Source: Myxococcales bacterium (GTDB lineage Bacteria > Myxococcota_C > UBA6777). From it: 7,444 nt of DNA. Within the stretch, counting starts at the first letter, position 1, and each line of letters starts with the position of its first letter. Shown in pieces: positions 1 through 6,728 of the stretch. The notes below the pieces were generated by a model, which was not told where the DNA came from, did no database searches, and saw nothing but the letters and a program-made list of their open reading frames with translations. The position numbers and the translations under genes are program-made. The stretch covers positions 1 to 7,444 of the forward strand of contig JALTMC010000122.1 of assembly GCA_027005175.1 (NCBI GenBank). Direction: 5' to 3'.

Positions 1-78
1 TTAAGACAAAAGCTTGAAACCTAAGGTCACCCCATCCCACCCATCACTGCTCAAAGAAAGGTATCTAGATCAAGTTCT

Positions 79-87
79 TGCTACAAT
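79..87 (+). promoter_or_regulatory. Candidate extended -10 promoter for the lipoprotein gene
   Basis: TG at 79-80, one base, then TACAAT at 82-87 matches the extended -10 form TGnTATAAT with one mismatch. No good -35 hexamer lies 16-18 bases upstream, which is common for extended -10 promoters. Initiation about 7 bases downstream would fall near base 94, inside the A run, giving a 5' leader of roughly 60 bases. This is assigned by eye from the sigma-70 consensus. Confidence 0.35.
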
Positions 88-88
88 C

Positions 89-122
<34 letters not shown>

Positions 123-153
123 CGAGTCTCTTTCATTGGATAGGATGTTTTAG

Positions 154-2202
154 ATGAAAAGGATACAAACGTTATCGACTGTGTCTCAGCATTTGTGGCG
201 GCATATCCCATGGACCTTGGGGTTGCTCCTGCTCCTGGGATTGGTAGGATGTCCCAAAAAGGTGGTCATCAACCGGGACCTACTATGTCATCGCAACAAC
301 AGTAAAAACTGTTTGACTCCTGATGGCTTTGCCAAACCCTCTCCCACTGCGACAGCTCCTCTCCCCTTGTATGATACCAATGGTGCTCCCGTCACATGTT
401 GGCGTTTTGTGGAAGAAGGGAAAACGGTAGGAATTCTCTTAACAGGTGAATCCACCCACCCCTTCACCTCACCCCTACTTCACGCCTTCTATTACTCCAT
501 GCTCCCCTACAGCACCCCGACCGATCTATTGGGTGCAGGCTATGCGTTAATTATGAATCCCGGAGGTGCTCAAACAGGCCCACAGTACTTAGGAATGCTC
601 TCCAACTGGATGAGCGTATTCAAGCAACTCAAAGCCGCAAACTGGATTCAGATTCGCAAGATCGATGCAATAAAACACAAACGCAGGATCCAAAACATTC
701 GCAAAGATATCCAGCGATTTGTGAATTCTCCCCACAGTCGAACAATTCTTTATTATCCAGACACAAGCAACGGTGAGCCGCTGTTATTGCCTGTGTTTGC
801 CTTGAAAAGTGAACCAAGAGTTGCCCAGGCGAAATTCTCTGTCACGCTGATGCCACCTGTACGAGCCCGCGCTTTGGGAGAGATCTACTACCTACAACAA
901 TACGAAAGCTCCCGCCCCTTTTGGAAAGCCCTGTGGCCGATTTACAACAAAAATATAAAGCTTGCAAAAGATATCAACGAGGTACATTTCAAATGTTCTC
1001 ACTCCTGGAACAAGCTATTCCACGTCAAACGTAACAAGATGGGACGCAGCCGATTCCAACTCTTTCGAGAGTTGAAGCACACAGACAATCCAAGCCTGCG
1101 ACGACGAGAGTACTGTACCGCCCAAAACCTCAAGATGTTTCGAGCTTCCAGGGCCATTCAGAAACAAGTCAATCGCTACCGCAAAAGATTGGACTTACTG
1201 AACGACACCTTTCACGACCTACTCAAAGCCTATAACAAAGCATACAACAGCGTAAAAACACTCAAAGATTTAAGTATGTCAACATTCCTGGACTCCTTCC
1301 TACGCGGCGAGGTCCTTTTTTTCACCGCTCCCATTCGAGTGCGGAAACAAATCCGCTACCCTCAAAGCCTCATGCGTGACTGGATGCGCGATTCTCGTAC
1401 TCGAATCTGGCGACAGCTCATGAAAGATTTTCAAAGTCAGGGTCAACATCTCCAATCGTCAGCAGGTGTAGGCGGGATCTTGCATCGCCCCTATACCTTC
1501 TTTCGAATCCGACGCAACGGAACAGACTACCTAGTTCGACCTTATACACTTGTTGGTGGCCCATTCGCCATTGTCCTCGACCGCACCCGTGGTGTCATTG
1601 AAGTCTTAACACCACACCATACCGCCAGCACAAACGACAATGAGGAGAACAACAAGAACAAAAGCTCCCACCAAACACCGGACTTTGTAAAGTCCAAAGC
1701 CAAAACAAAAACTCCAGCCTCCAAAAAACCAAACGTTCGAGCCCGTGCCAGGAGGTTCAAAAAGGCACCCTTACTGCAAGCACCTGGCTCCTTTTACCAA
1801 CCCGTTGAATCACCCAAAGCCCTGCTTGCCATGAGTCGCCAAGCCTGGACACGACAAAGCAAGCGACGCAAGATACGCCAACACCACCTCTATCCATTGA
1901 TCCAGCGCCGGTGCCTCCCCAACACTCCAATCACCCCCATACGACACATCAAAGTCCGAAACCTACCACACCCAATCCCCAAAATTCCAACCCGCAGCTT
2001 CCTACTCCAACAAAGCTTTTTCTGGATGCGCTACCAATGCAACCTCTTGGTCATTCCCGCCAAAGGTAACATCAATATCCCTACCCACCAACAGAAACCC
2101 CTCGCCCGAAAAATCGAACAAACCATCCTCAAACACGATGCCATCCCCTCCCTCATCACAATCAATAGCCTACAACCCCTCCATGTGAAAATCTCTTTTT
2201 AG
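154..2202 (+). CDS. Hypothetical lipoprotein, 682 residues, very basic
   Basis: I do not recognise a family. Residues 1-33 form a lipoprotein signal: basic MKR start, a hydrophobic run at about 20-31, and lipobox LVGC with the acylated cysteine at 33 (TGT 250-252). The ATG at 154 directly follows an in-frame TAG and has AGGA 8 bases upstream, so the start is well fixed. Residues 160-190 and 325-375 are Lys/Arg-rich and likely helical, the latter possibly coiled coil. Residues 440-490 (GILHRPYTFFRIRR onward) look beta-rich. Residues 490-540 are a low-complexity Asn/Lys/Thr/Arg linker, and 575-682 are rich in Pro, His and Arg. There are few acidic residues, so a high pI is expected; nucleic-acid, envelope-polyanion or cell-wall contact is possible but unproven. 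The 3' third of the coding strand is nearly G-free: 3 G against 28 C at 1921-1980. No co-directional neighbour gives context. Confidence 0.85.
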   Translation: MKRIQTLSTVSQHLWRHIPWTLGLLLLLGLVGCPKKVVINRDLLCHRNNSKNCLTPDGFAKPSPTATAPLPLYDTNGAPVTCWRFVEEGKTVGILLTGESTHPFTSPLLHAFYYSMLPYSTPTDLLGAGYALIMNPGGAQTGPQYLGMLSNWMSVFKQLKAANWIQIRKIDAIKHKRRIQNIRKDIQRFVNSPHSRTILYYPDTSNGEPLLLPVFALKSEPRVAQAKFSVTLMPPVRARALGEIYYLQQYESSRPFWKALWPIYNKNIKLAKDINEVHFKCSHSWNKLFHVKRNKMGRSRFQLFRELKHTDNPSLRRREYCTAQNLKMFRASRAIQKQVNRYRKRLDLLNDTFHDLLKAYNKAYNSVKTLKDLSMSTFLDSFLRGEVLFFTAPIRVRKQIRYPQSLMRDWMRDSRTRIWRQLMKDFQSQGQHLQSSAGVGGILHRPYTFFRIRRNGTDYLVRPYTLVGGPFAIVLDRTRGVIEVLTPHHTASTNDNEENNKNKSSHQTPDFVKSKAKTKTPASKKPNVRARARRFKKAPLLQAPGSFYQPVESPKALLAMSRQAWTRQSKRRKIRQHHLYPLIQRRCLPNTPITPIRHIKVRNLPHPIPKIPTRSFLLQQSFFWMRYQCNLLVIPAKGNINIPTHQQKPLARKIEQTILKHDAIPSLITINSLQPLHVKISF

Positions 2203-2218
2203 AATGTTCAACCAACAA

Positions 2219-2260
2219 CCAACGCCCCGATTCAAGCCACCAACGCCCCGATTCAAGCCA
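2219..2260. repeat. Two perfect 21-bp tandem repeats in the convergent gap
   Basis: Bases 2219-2239 and 2240-2260 are identical 21-mers beginning CCAACGCCCC and ending TTCAAGCCA. The next bases start a third partial copy (CCAA, 2261-2264). They lie between the convergent stops at 2202 and 2281. If the lipoprotein frame is continued past its TAG, each unit reads NAPIQAT in frame, so the array could be a former or readthrough C-terminal tail. No hairpin with a T run is visible in the 78-bp gap, so a classical terminator is not supported for either gene. Confidence 0.9.
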
Positions 2261-2280
2261 CCAAAGGTTCGCGACTGGTT

Positions 2281-3456
2281 TCAATATTCAATGAGAGCGT
2301 TGAGGGCCTCTGCCAATTGCTCATAATCACTGAGTTGGTTATAGAGTTGGGCTGAGACTCGAAGCCAGCGTCGAGGGTGGGAGGGCCACAGAAAGATGGG
2401 GACTTCGATATTGTATTGTGTGAGCAAGGCAGCTTCAAGGGGGTCAACAGCAAAGGCGGAGCCATTGTCTTGGGCGGTAGTGGCGGGTAAGGGAATGGCC
2501 GCGATCATCCCGATCATCTCGTCAGGAATAGGAGCTTCAACACCCAAGCTGTCACAGAGAAGACGTCTTGCCTGCAACACCAGATCTCGATTGCGTTTCA
2601 TTAAGGCAGGCCAACCACCTTCGATAGCCTGCTCCCCCCAAGCGATGGCATCAGGAACACAAAGTCTTCCGCTTGGGTCATCGGTCCCGAGCCAGGAGAA
2701 CTCGATTTGAAATCGACTCACTCCTTGCAATGGCTCATTCGCACCATGACTGATCACAAGAGGTCGAATCGCTTCTTGTTTGTCACGACGCACATACAAA
2801 AAGGCCACACCTTTGGGTGTACACATCCACTTATGACAGTTTCCTGTAAAGTAAGCCGCACCGAGCTTGTCCAAATCGAGAGGGAGCATCCCTGGGGCAT
2901 GAGCGCCGTCAATCAAAGAATCAACGCCCTGCTCATGAAGGCTTTGAATGATCGCGCCTATCGGCAACACCATACCTGTCGGGCTGGTAATATGATCCAG
3001 TAAAGCGAGGCGTGTGCTTGGTGTAACACAAGACATGATCGCATCGATCGCTTCTTGCGGATCTTGCATCGGAAACGGGATATCCGCCACAATCACCTCT
3101 GCCCCATATCGATCGGCCACATAATGTAGCGCATTCGCACAAGCGTTGTAAGCGTGATTGGTGGTTAAAAGTTGATCGCCGGGCTTCCAATTCAAAGACC
3201 GAAGCACTGTATTCACCGCAGATGTAGCGTTACTCAAAAACACCAGATCATCAGCGTCACAACCCACAAAACCAGCCATGGCTTCACGAGATCGCTTCAA
3301 CAACTCCGGCACCTCAGACAACATAAACCGAACAGGTTGACGCTCTAACCGCTCCTGATACTCCCGTTGTTTCTCCAGTAAGAGCCGAGGACATGCCCCA
3401 AACGAACCATGATTCAAATACGTTACGCCGGGTTCCAACAACCACTCTGTTTTCAT
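2281..3456 (-). CDS. Class-V PLP enzyme, isopenicillin-N-epimerase-like
   Basis: This is a 391-residue, full-length fold-type I PLP enzyme of aminotransferase class V, in the broad group annotated as CefD/isopenicillin N epimerase-like. Seen in order: YLNHGSFGACP at residues 13-23, the phosphate-binding segment NATSAVNTVLRSL at 76-88, TNHAYNA at 99-105, TSPTG at 157-161, DGAHAPG at 183-189 whose Asp183 should pair with the PLP ring nitrogen, and TGNCHKW at 204-210 with Lys209 as the Schiff-base lysine. LRVSAQLYN at 365-373 includes Arg366, probably for substrate carboxylate. ATG at 3454-3456 is preceded by AAGAGG (3472 to 3467) with a 10-base spacer. Members of this group include epimerases, aminotransferases, cysteine desulfurase relatives and C-S lyases, so the substrate cannot be read from sequence. 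It lies 105 bp downstream of the ALDH7 gene on the same strand and may share its transcript. Confidence 0.93.
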   Translation of the reverse strand: MKTEWLLEPGVTYLNHGSFGACPRLLLEKQREYQERLERQPVRFMLSEVPELLKRSREAMAGFVGCDADDLVFLSNATSAVNTVLRSLNWKPGDQLLTTNHAYNACANALHYVADRYGAEVIVADIPFPMQDPQEAIDAIMSCVTPSTRLALLDHITSPTGMVLPIGAIIQSLHEQGVDSLIDGAHAPGMLPLDLDKLGAAYFTGNCHKWMCTPKGVAFLYVRRDKQEAIRPLVISHGANEPLQGVSRFQIEFSWLGTDDPSGRLCVPDAIAWGEQAIEGGWPALMKRNRDLVLQARRLLCDSLGVEAPIPDEMIGMIAAIPLPATTAQDNGSAFAVDPLEAALLTQYNIEVPIFLWPSHPRRWLRVSAQLYNQLSDYEQLAEALNALIEY

Positions 3457-3561
3457 CAGAAAAAAACCTCTTATGTTGTGGGCGTGGGAGCCCCTTCCCG
3501 CTCGTAGACTCTGCAGGATCTACAGGACGAAGGCCGGATGGGGTGAGGGTCATTGACCGTG
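3457..3561 (-). other. Gap between the ALDH and PLP-enzyme genes
   Basis: This 105-bp gap between two minus-strand genes shows no hairpin followed by T residues, so nothing obvious stops readthrough. It has a small inverted repeat GGTCA-T-TGACC at 3548-3558 and an imperfect hairpin with arms GTAGA (3504-3508) and TCTAC (3519-3523). Near the downstream start it holds the AAGAGG ribosome-binding site at 3467-3472. The two genes may be co-transcribed, though the spacing leaves room for an internal promoter. Confidence 0.5.
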
Positions 3562-5073
3562 CTATCCAAATTTAATCCCTTGTGCGAGGGGAAGTTCGGG
3601 GGACCAGTTAATGGTATTGGTTTGTCGTCGCATATACATCTTCCAGGAGTCGGAACCGGCCTCACGTCCACCACCTGTTTCCTTTTCTCCACCAAATGCA
3701 CCACCGATTTCTGCGCCCGAGGTACCAATGTTGACGTTGGCGATACCGCAGTCAGAGCCAATCGCCGCCAAGAAGGTTTCCGCACGAATCAAGTTTTGTG
3801 TAAAGATTGCAGACGAGAGCCCCTGAGGCACGTCATTATGTATCGCAATCGCTTCCTCTAACGTATCGTACGTTAGAATATAGAGGATGGGTGCAAAGGT
3901 TTCTTGCTTGACAATCGGATATTGTTCAGCCACGCGGACCAAGCAGGGAGTCACAAAGTATCCAGGCCGCTCCAAGACTTCACCACCACAAAGGACCTCT
4001 CCCCCTGATTGCTTGATCGCCGCGAGTGTTTTCTGCATTTGGTTGATAGCGTCCTGGTCAATCAGGGGTCCCATCAAGGTCTCTGATTCCAGAGGATCAC
4101 CAATCGAGATATGCTCATAGGCGGTCACAAGACGCCGTGTTAACTCATCCACCACAGAGCTGTGCACAATTAAGCGTCGTGTACTGGTACAACGTTGACC
4201 GGCGGTCCCCACCGCACCAAACAGAATCCCTCGCAACGCCAACTCAAGATCTGCGGTTTCATCGATAATGATCGCGTTATTTCCGCCCAACTCAAGCAGG
4301 CTTCGACCCAATCGTGCTGCAACTTTCTGTGCCACAGCTTTGCCCATACGAGTGGAGCCTGTCGCAGAGATCAGTGGCAATCGGGTGTCTGTGCTCAGCT
4401 TCTCACCGATGGAGGCATCACCTATCACGATATTAAAGACACCCGAGACACCGTGTTGAGTCATCACTTCATTGCAGATATGTTGGATAGCCAGCCCACA
4501 GAGAGGTGCTTTCTCTGAGGGTTTCCAAACCACCGTATCGCCGCAGACAGCTGCAATAGCCGCATTCCACGACCACACCGCGACAGGAAAGTTGAACGCA
4601 GAGATCACACCGACAGGACCGAGCGGTTGCCACTGTTCCATCATACGGTGCTGTGGCCGCTCCGAATGCATCGAACGACCGTACAGTTGTCGAGACAATC
4701 CCACTGCAAAGTCGCAGATGTCGATCATCTCTTGCACTTCACCCAAACCTTCTTGCAAGATCTTTCCAGCCTCCAGGCTAACCAACCGACCCAGCATATC
4801 TTTATGTTTGCGGAGCGCATTGCCCAAGTCACGAACCAACTGCCCTCGCTGTGGTGCAGGAACCATTCGCCAGGATAGGAAGCTCTCTTGTGCTGCTTGA
4901 ACGGCCTGCTCGTACTGAGAAGCAGTCGCCAACGAAACGGTCGCCAGCACTTCGCCTGTCGCAGGGTTGACAGAGGGCAAAGCCTCACTTGCGGCATCAG
5001 AGAACCACAGCCCCTCTCCTGCACAAGCAGCCGCATGACCTTCTTGAATTTGAAAATGCTCTAGGACGTTCAT
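3562..5073 (-). CDS. amaB: ALDH7-family L-aminoadipate-semialdehyde dehydrogenase
   Basis: This 503-residue protein strongly resembles ALDH7 (human antiquitin, ALDH7A1; bacterial AmaB/piperideine-6-carboxylate dehydrogenase). These NAD-dependent cytosolic enzymes oxidise alpha-aminoadipate 6-semialdehyde to alpha-aminoadipate in lysine breakdown and can also act on betaine aldehyde and other aldehydes. Seen: EGLGEVQEMIDICDFAVGLSR-type segment at residues 108-128, FNFPVAVWSWN at 160-170 with oxyanion Asn161, VVWKPSE with NAD-contacting Lys184, ELGGNNA with general base Glu261, GTAGQRCTSTRR at 289-300 with nucleophile Cys295 and preceding Arg294, ETFAPI with Glu391, and the ALDH7-typical C-terminus LPLAQGIKFG. 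An in-frame ATG at 5110-5112 exists, but it lies inside a direct repeat. ATG 5071-5073 has GAGAGG 5 bases upstream, so I use it. The gene is intact. Family assignment is firm; physiological substrate is inferred. Confidence 0.94.
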   Translation of the reverse strand: MNVLEHFQIQEGHAAACAGEGLWFSDAASEALPSVNPATGEVLATVSLATASQYEQAVQAAQESFLSWRMVPAPQRGQLVRDLGNALRKHKDMLGRLVSLEAGKILQEGLGEVQEMIDICDFAVGLSRQLYGRSMHSERPQHRMMEQWQPLGPVGVISAFNFPVAVWSWNAAIAAVCGDTVVWKPSEKAPLCGLAIQHICNEVMTQHGVSGVFNIVIGDASIGEKLSTDTRLPLISATGSTRMGKAVAQKVAARLGRSLLELGGNNAIIIDETADLELALRGILFGAVGTAGQRCTSTRRLIVHSSVVDELTRRLVTAYEHISIGDPLESETLMGPLIDQDAINQMQKTLAAIKQSGGEVLCGGEVLERPGYFVTPCLVRVAEQYPIVKQETFAPILYILTYDTLEEAIAIHNDVPQGLSSAIFTQNLIRAETFLAAIGSDCGIANVNIGTSGAEIGGAFGGEKETGGGREAGSDSWKMYMRRQTNTINWSPELPLAQGIKFG

Positions 5074-5310
5074 AACAACCTCTCTTTGATTAAGATCTGG
5101 GTTTGGCATCATTCTTTGGCATCATTCAAAATGCATTGCTATGCTTGTTTGGCATCATTGGCATTCGTTGACAAGAAGCAGTACAGTTTTGTGCTCGGAA
5201 TCAAACAAAAGAATCAGACGAAAAAAATGTGTGATACAAAGGGTAGAGGAGATCCCATTTTATGGAACTGCCGCCGAAAACAGTTTTGTCCATGGAGAGG
5301 AGAGAAAGAT
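5074..5310. promoter_or_regulatory. Divergent intergenic control region
   Basis: This 237-bp region separates the divergent ALDH and hydroxylase genes, so it should hold promoters for both. It contains three TTTGGCATCATT copies listed separately. A perfect TTGACA at 5168-5173 (plus) overlaps TTGTCA on the minus strand, but neither has a convincing -10 hexamer at 16-18 bases by eye. GGAGAGGAG at 5294-5302 is a strong ribosome-binding site for the ATG at 5311. The plus frame of the hydroxylase stays open back to 5086 with upstream ATGs at 5131 and 5227, but the residues encoded there do not look like the family and those ATGs lack a comparable site. Confidence 0.6.
5102..5159 (+). repeat. Three direct copies of a 12-mer, candidate operators
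   Basis: TTTGGCATCATT occurs at 5102-5113, 5115-5126 and 5148-5159. The first two are part of an exact 13-bp tandem (TTTGGCATCATTC twice), and the third starts 33 bases after the second. A truncated TTGGCATTC follows at 5158-5166. Spacings of 13 and 33 bp would set two of the sites three helical turns apart. Location between divergent genes suggests repeated binding of a regulator at these sites, though local duplication is an alternative. Confidence 0.85.
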
Positions 5311-6594
5311 ATGGAAGCGTATGCCCAGGCTTTATTGTTTGCGATACCCGGCTTCACCCTTTTGATGACACTGGAGCTTCTGTATGGGTATGTCAAAGGC
5401 CATCAGACATTTCGTTGGTTGGATTCTGTATCCAGCATCAGCTCTGGACTCACGAACATCGTGAAAGACTCCCTGGGTTTGCTTGTTGTGTTGGTGAGCT
5501 ATCCTTTTTTGCTCAAGCACCTCGCCGTGTTTAAGATCTCCACCACATGGCTTGTTGTGCTCCTTGCTTTTCTAGCCATTGATTTCGCCAGTTATTGGAG
5601 CCATCGACTCTATCACTCCATTAACGTGTTTTGGAACCGACACGTGATTCACCACAGCAGCGAGGAATTTAATCTTCCTTGTGCTTTGCGACAACCTATC
5701 TCGGTTGTGTTTGGCTTTTTCTCCTTGTTTATGCTCCCTGCAGCTGTCGTGGGTATCCCTCACAAAGTCATTGCTCTCCTCTTGCCCATCCATTTGTTTT
5801 TGCAGTTCTGGTACCACACCAAACATATCGGAAAGCTCGGATGGCTGGAGTATATCATTGTGACACCATCCCAACATCGAGTACATCATGGAATCAACCC
5901 AGAGTATATCGACAAAAATTTCAGTGCCATCTTCTGTGTCTGGGACCGTCTCTTTGGAACATTCCAGGAGGAGCTAGACGATGTACCTCCTGTCTATGGT
6001 GTGCTGACTCCCGTCCGAACCTGGAACCCTGTCAAGATCAACTTTCTACACAACTGGAACCTGCTCCAAGACGCCTGGCACACCAATGGCTTCCTAGAGA
6101 AGCTTACTTTGTGGTTTCGCCCCACAGGCTATCGACCAAAAGACGTCAAACAACAATATGCATTAAACTACATCGACGATGTCCATACCTATGAAAAATA
6201 TGACACCCCCGCATCCTACCCCTTTAAAGCTTGGTCACTCTTTCAAATGACCCTCTCCCTCGCGTTGTTGATGTGGATGTTCTTTCGCTTTGGTACGATT
6301 CCCTACAACGAATTGCTCATGTACGGAGGGCTCGTTTTTGTCAGTGTTTACGGATACACATCGATGATGGACGGTGAGAAGGTCGCCCCCTGGATCGAAT
6401 CAGCACGATCTCTGTTTGGCTTGTGGCTCTTGTACAGCACCGGGGGCTGGTTTGGACTCGATGCCTACCTCTCCGGTGGTAGCTACATTGTAGCCTTCAG
6501 CTTTGCACTCACACTTGTGGGCACTTGGTACTTCTACAGCACAGAAGAGGTCTTTCGAGAGCAACAAGAGGCAAACTCCGCCTCACTGGCATAA
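5311..6594 (+). CDS. AGMO-like sterol desaturase/fatty acid hydroxylase, 427 residues
   Basis: This is an integral-membrane di-iron oxygenase of the sterol desaturase/fatty acid hydroxylase superfamily. The histidine boxes are complete: HRLYH at 98-102, HVIHH at 111-115, WYHTKH at 167-172 and HRVHH at 189-193. Surrounding text (HHSSEEFN, ALRQ, TPSQHRVHHG, YIDKNF, WDRLFGTF) matches animal alkylglycerol monooxygenase (TMEM195) more than C4-sterol oxidases. That enzyme uses tetrahydrobiopterin and O2 to cleave O-alkylglycerols into glycerol and a fatty aldehyde. Hydrophobic spans lie near 5-25, 50-70, 78-96, 128-168, then a C-terminal group at about 310-328, 334-352, 366-384 and 390-410; the length is close to the animal enzyme. 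The start at 5311 is chosen for GGAGAGGAG 8 bases upstream. Substrate and cofactor are inferred; no pterin genes are in view. Confidence 0.92.
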   Translation: MEAYAQALLFAIPGFTLLMTLELLYGYVKGHQTFRWLDSVSSISSGLTNIVKDSLGLLVVLVSYPFLLKHLAVFKISTTWLVVLLAFLAIDFASYWSHRLYHSINVFWNRHVIHHSSEEFNLPCALRQPISVVFGFFSLFMLPAAVVGIPHKVIALLLPIHLFLQFWYHTKHIGKLGWLEYIIVTPSQHRVHHGINPEYIDKNFSAIFCVWDRLFGTFQEELDDVPPVYGVLTPVRTWNPVKINFLHNWNLLQDAWHTNGFLEKLTLWFRPTGYRPKDVKQQYALNYIDDVHTYEKYDTPASYPFKAWSLFQMTLSLALLMWMFFRFGTIPYNELLMYGGLVFVSVYGYTSMMDGEKVAPWIESARSLFGLWLLYSTGGWFGLDAYLSGGSYIVAFSFALTLVGTWYFYSTEEVFREQQEANSASLA

Positions 6595-6728
6595 CTAACA
6601 AAATCAGTCGTTTGGATTTGAAGAATTACTCGATGACAAGCTACATTTGTACATATCAATGAAAGTTCTCAAAGCAGCATTTGCAAGTTCATAACAGAAG
6701 CAGGAAGCAAGCGAACCCTCAAGCTGAG
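6595..6728. other. Intergenic region after the hydroxylase gene
   Basis: I see no gene or RNA in this stretch and no clear hairpin-plus-T terminator after the TAA at 6592-6594. Its only notable structure is at the right edge: AGCTGAGTCAGCT at 6722-6734, a perfect 6-bp inverted repeat around one G, which overlaps the stop codon of the minus-strand reading frame that follows. Confidence 0.5.

Noticed and set aside
1-69. Minus-strand stretch ending GVTLGFKLLS, like the end of an outer-membrane barrel protein
   Set aside because: An in-frame TGA at 70-72 leaves only 23 codons, with no start signal. The adjacent A29 tract might hide a frameshift, but nothing supports a gene.
5074-5112. ALDH start at 5112 instead of 5073
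   Set aside because: That ATG lies in a direct-repeat unit, whereas the ATG at 5073 has GAGAGG at close to ideal spacing.
5168-5196. Perfect TTGACA -35 box as the hydroxylase promoter
   Set aside because: No acceptable -10 hexamer lies 16-18 bases downstream (best is TGTGCT), so I mention it only within the intergenic region.
5086-5310. Longer N-terminus (75 more residues) for the hydroxylase
   Set aside because: The added residues do not resemble the family, overlap the ALDH start region and the 12-mer repeats, and lack a ribosome-binding site like GGAGAGGAG before 5311.
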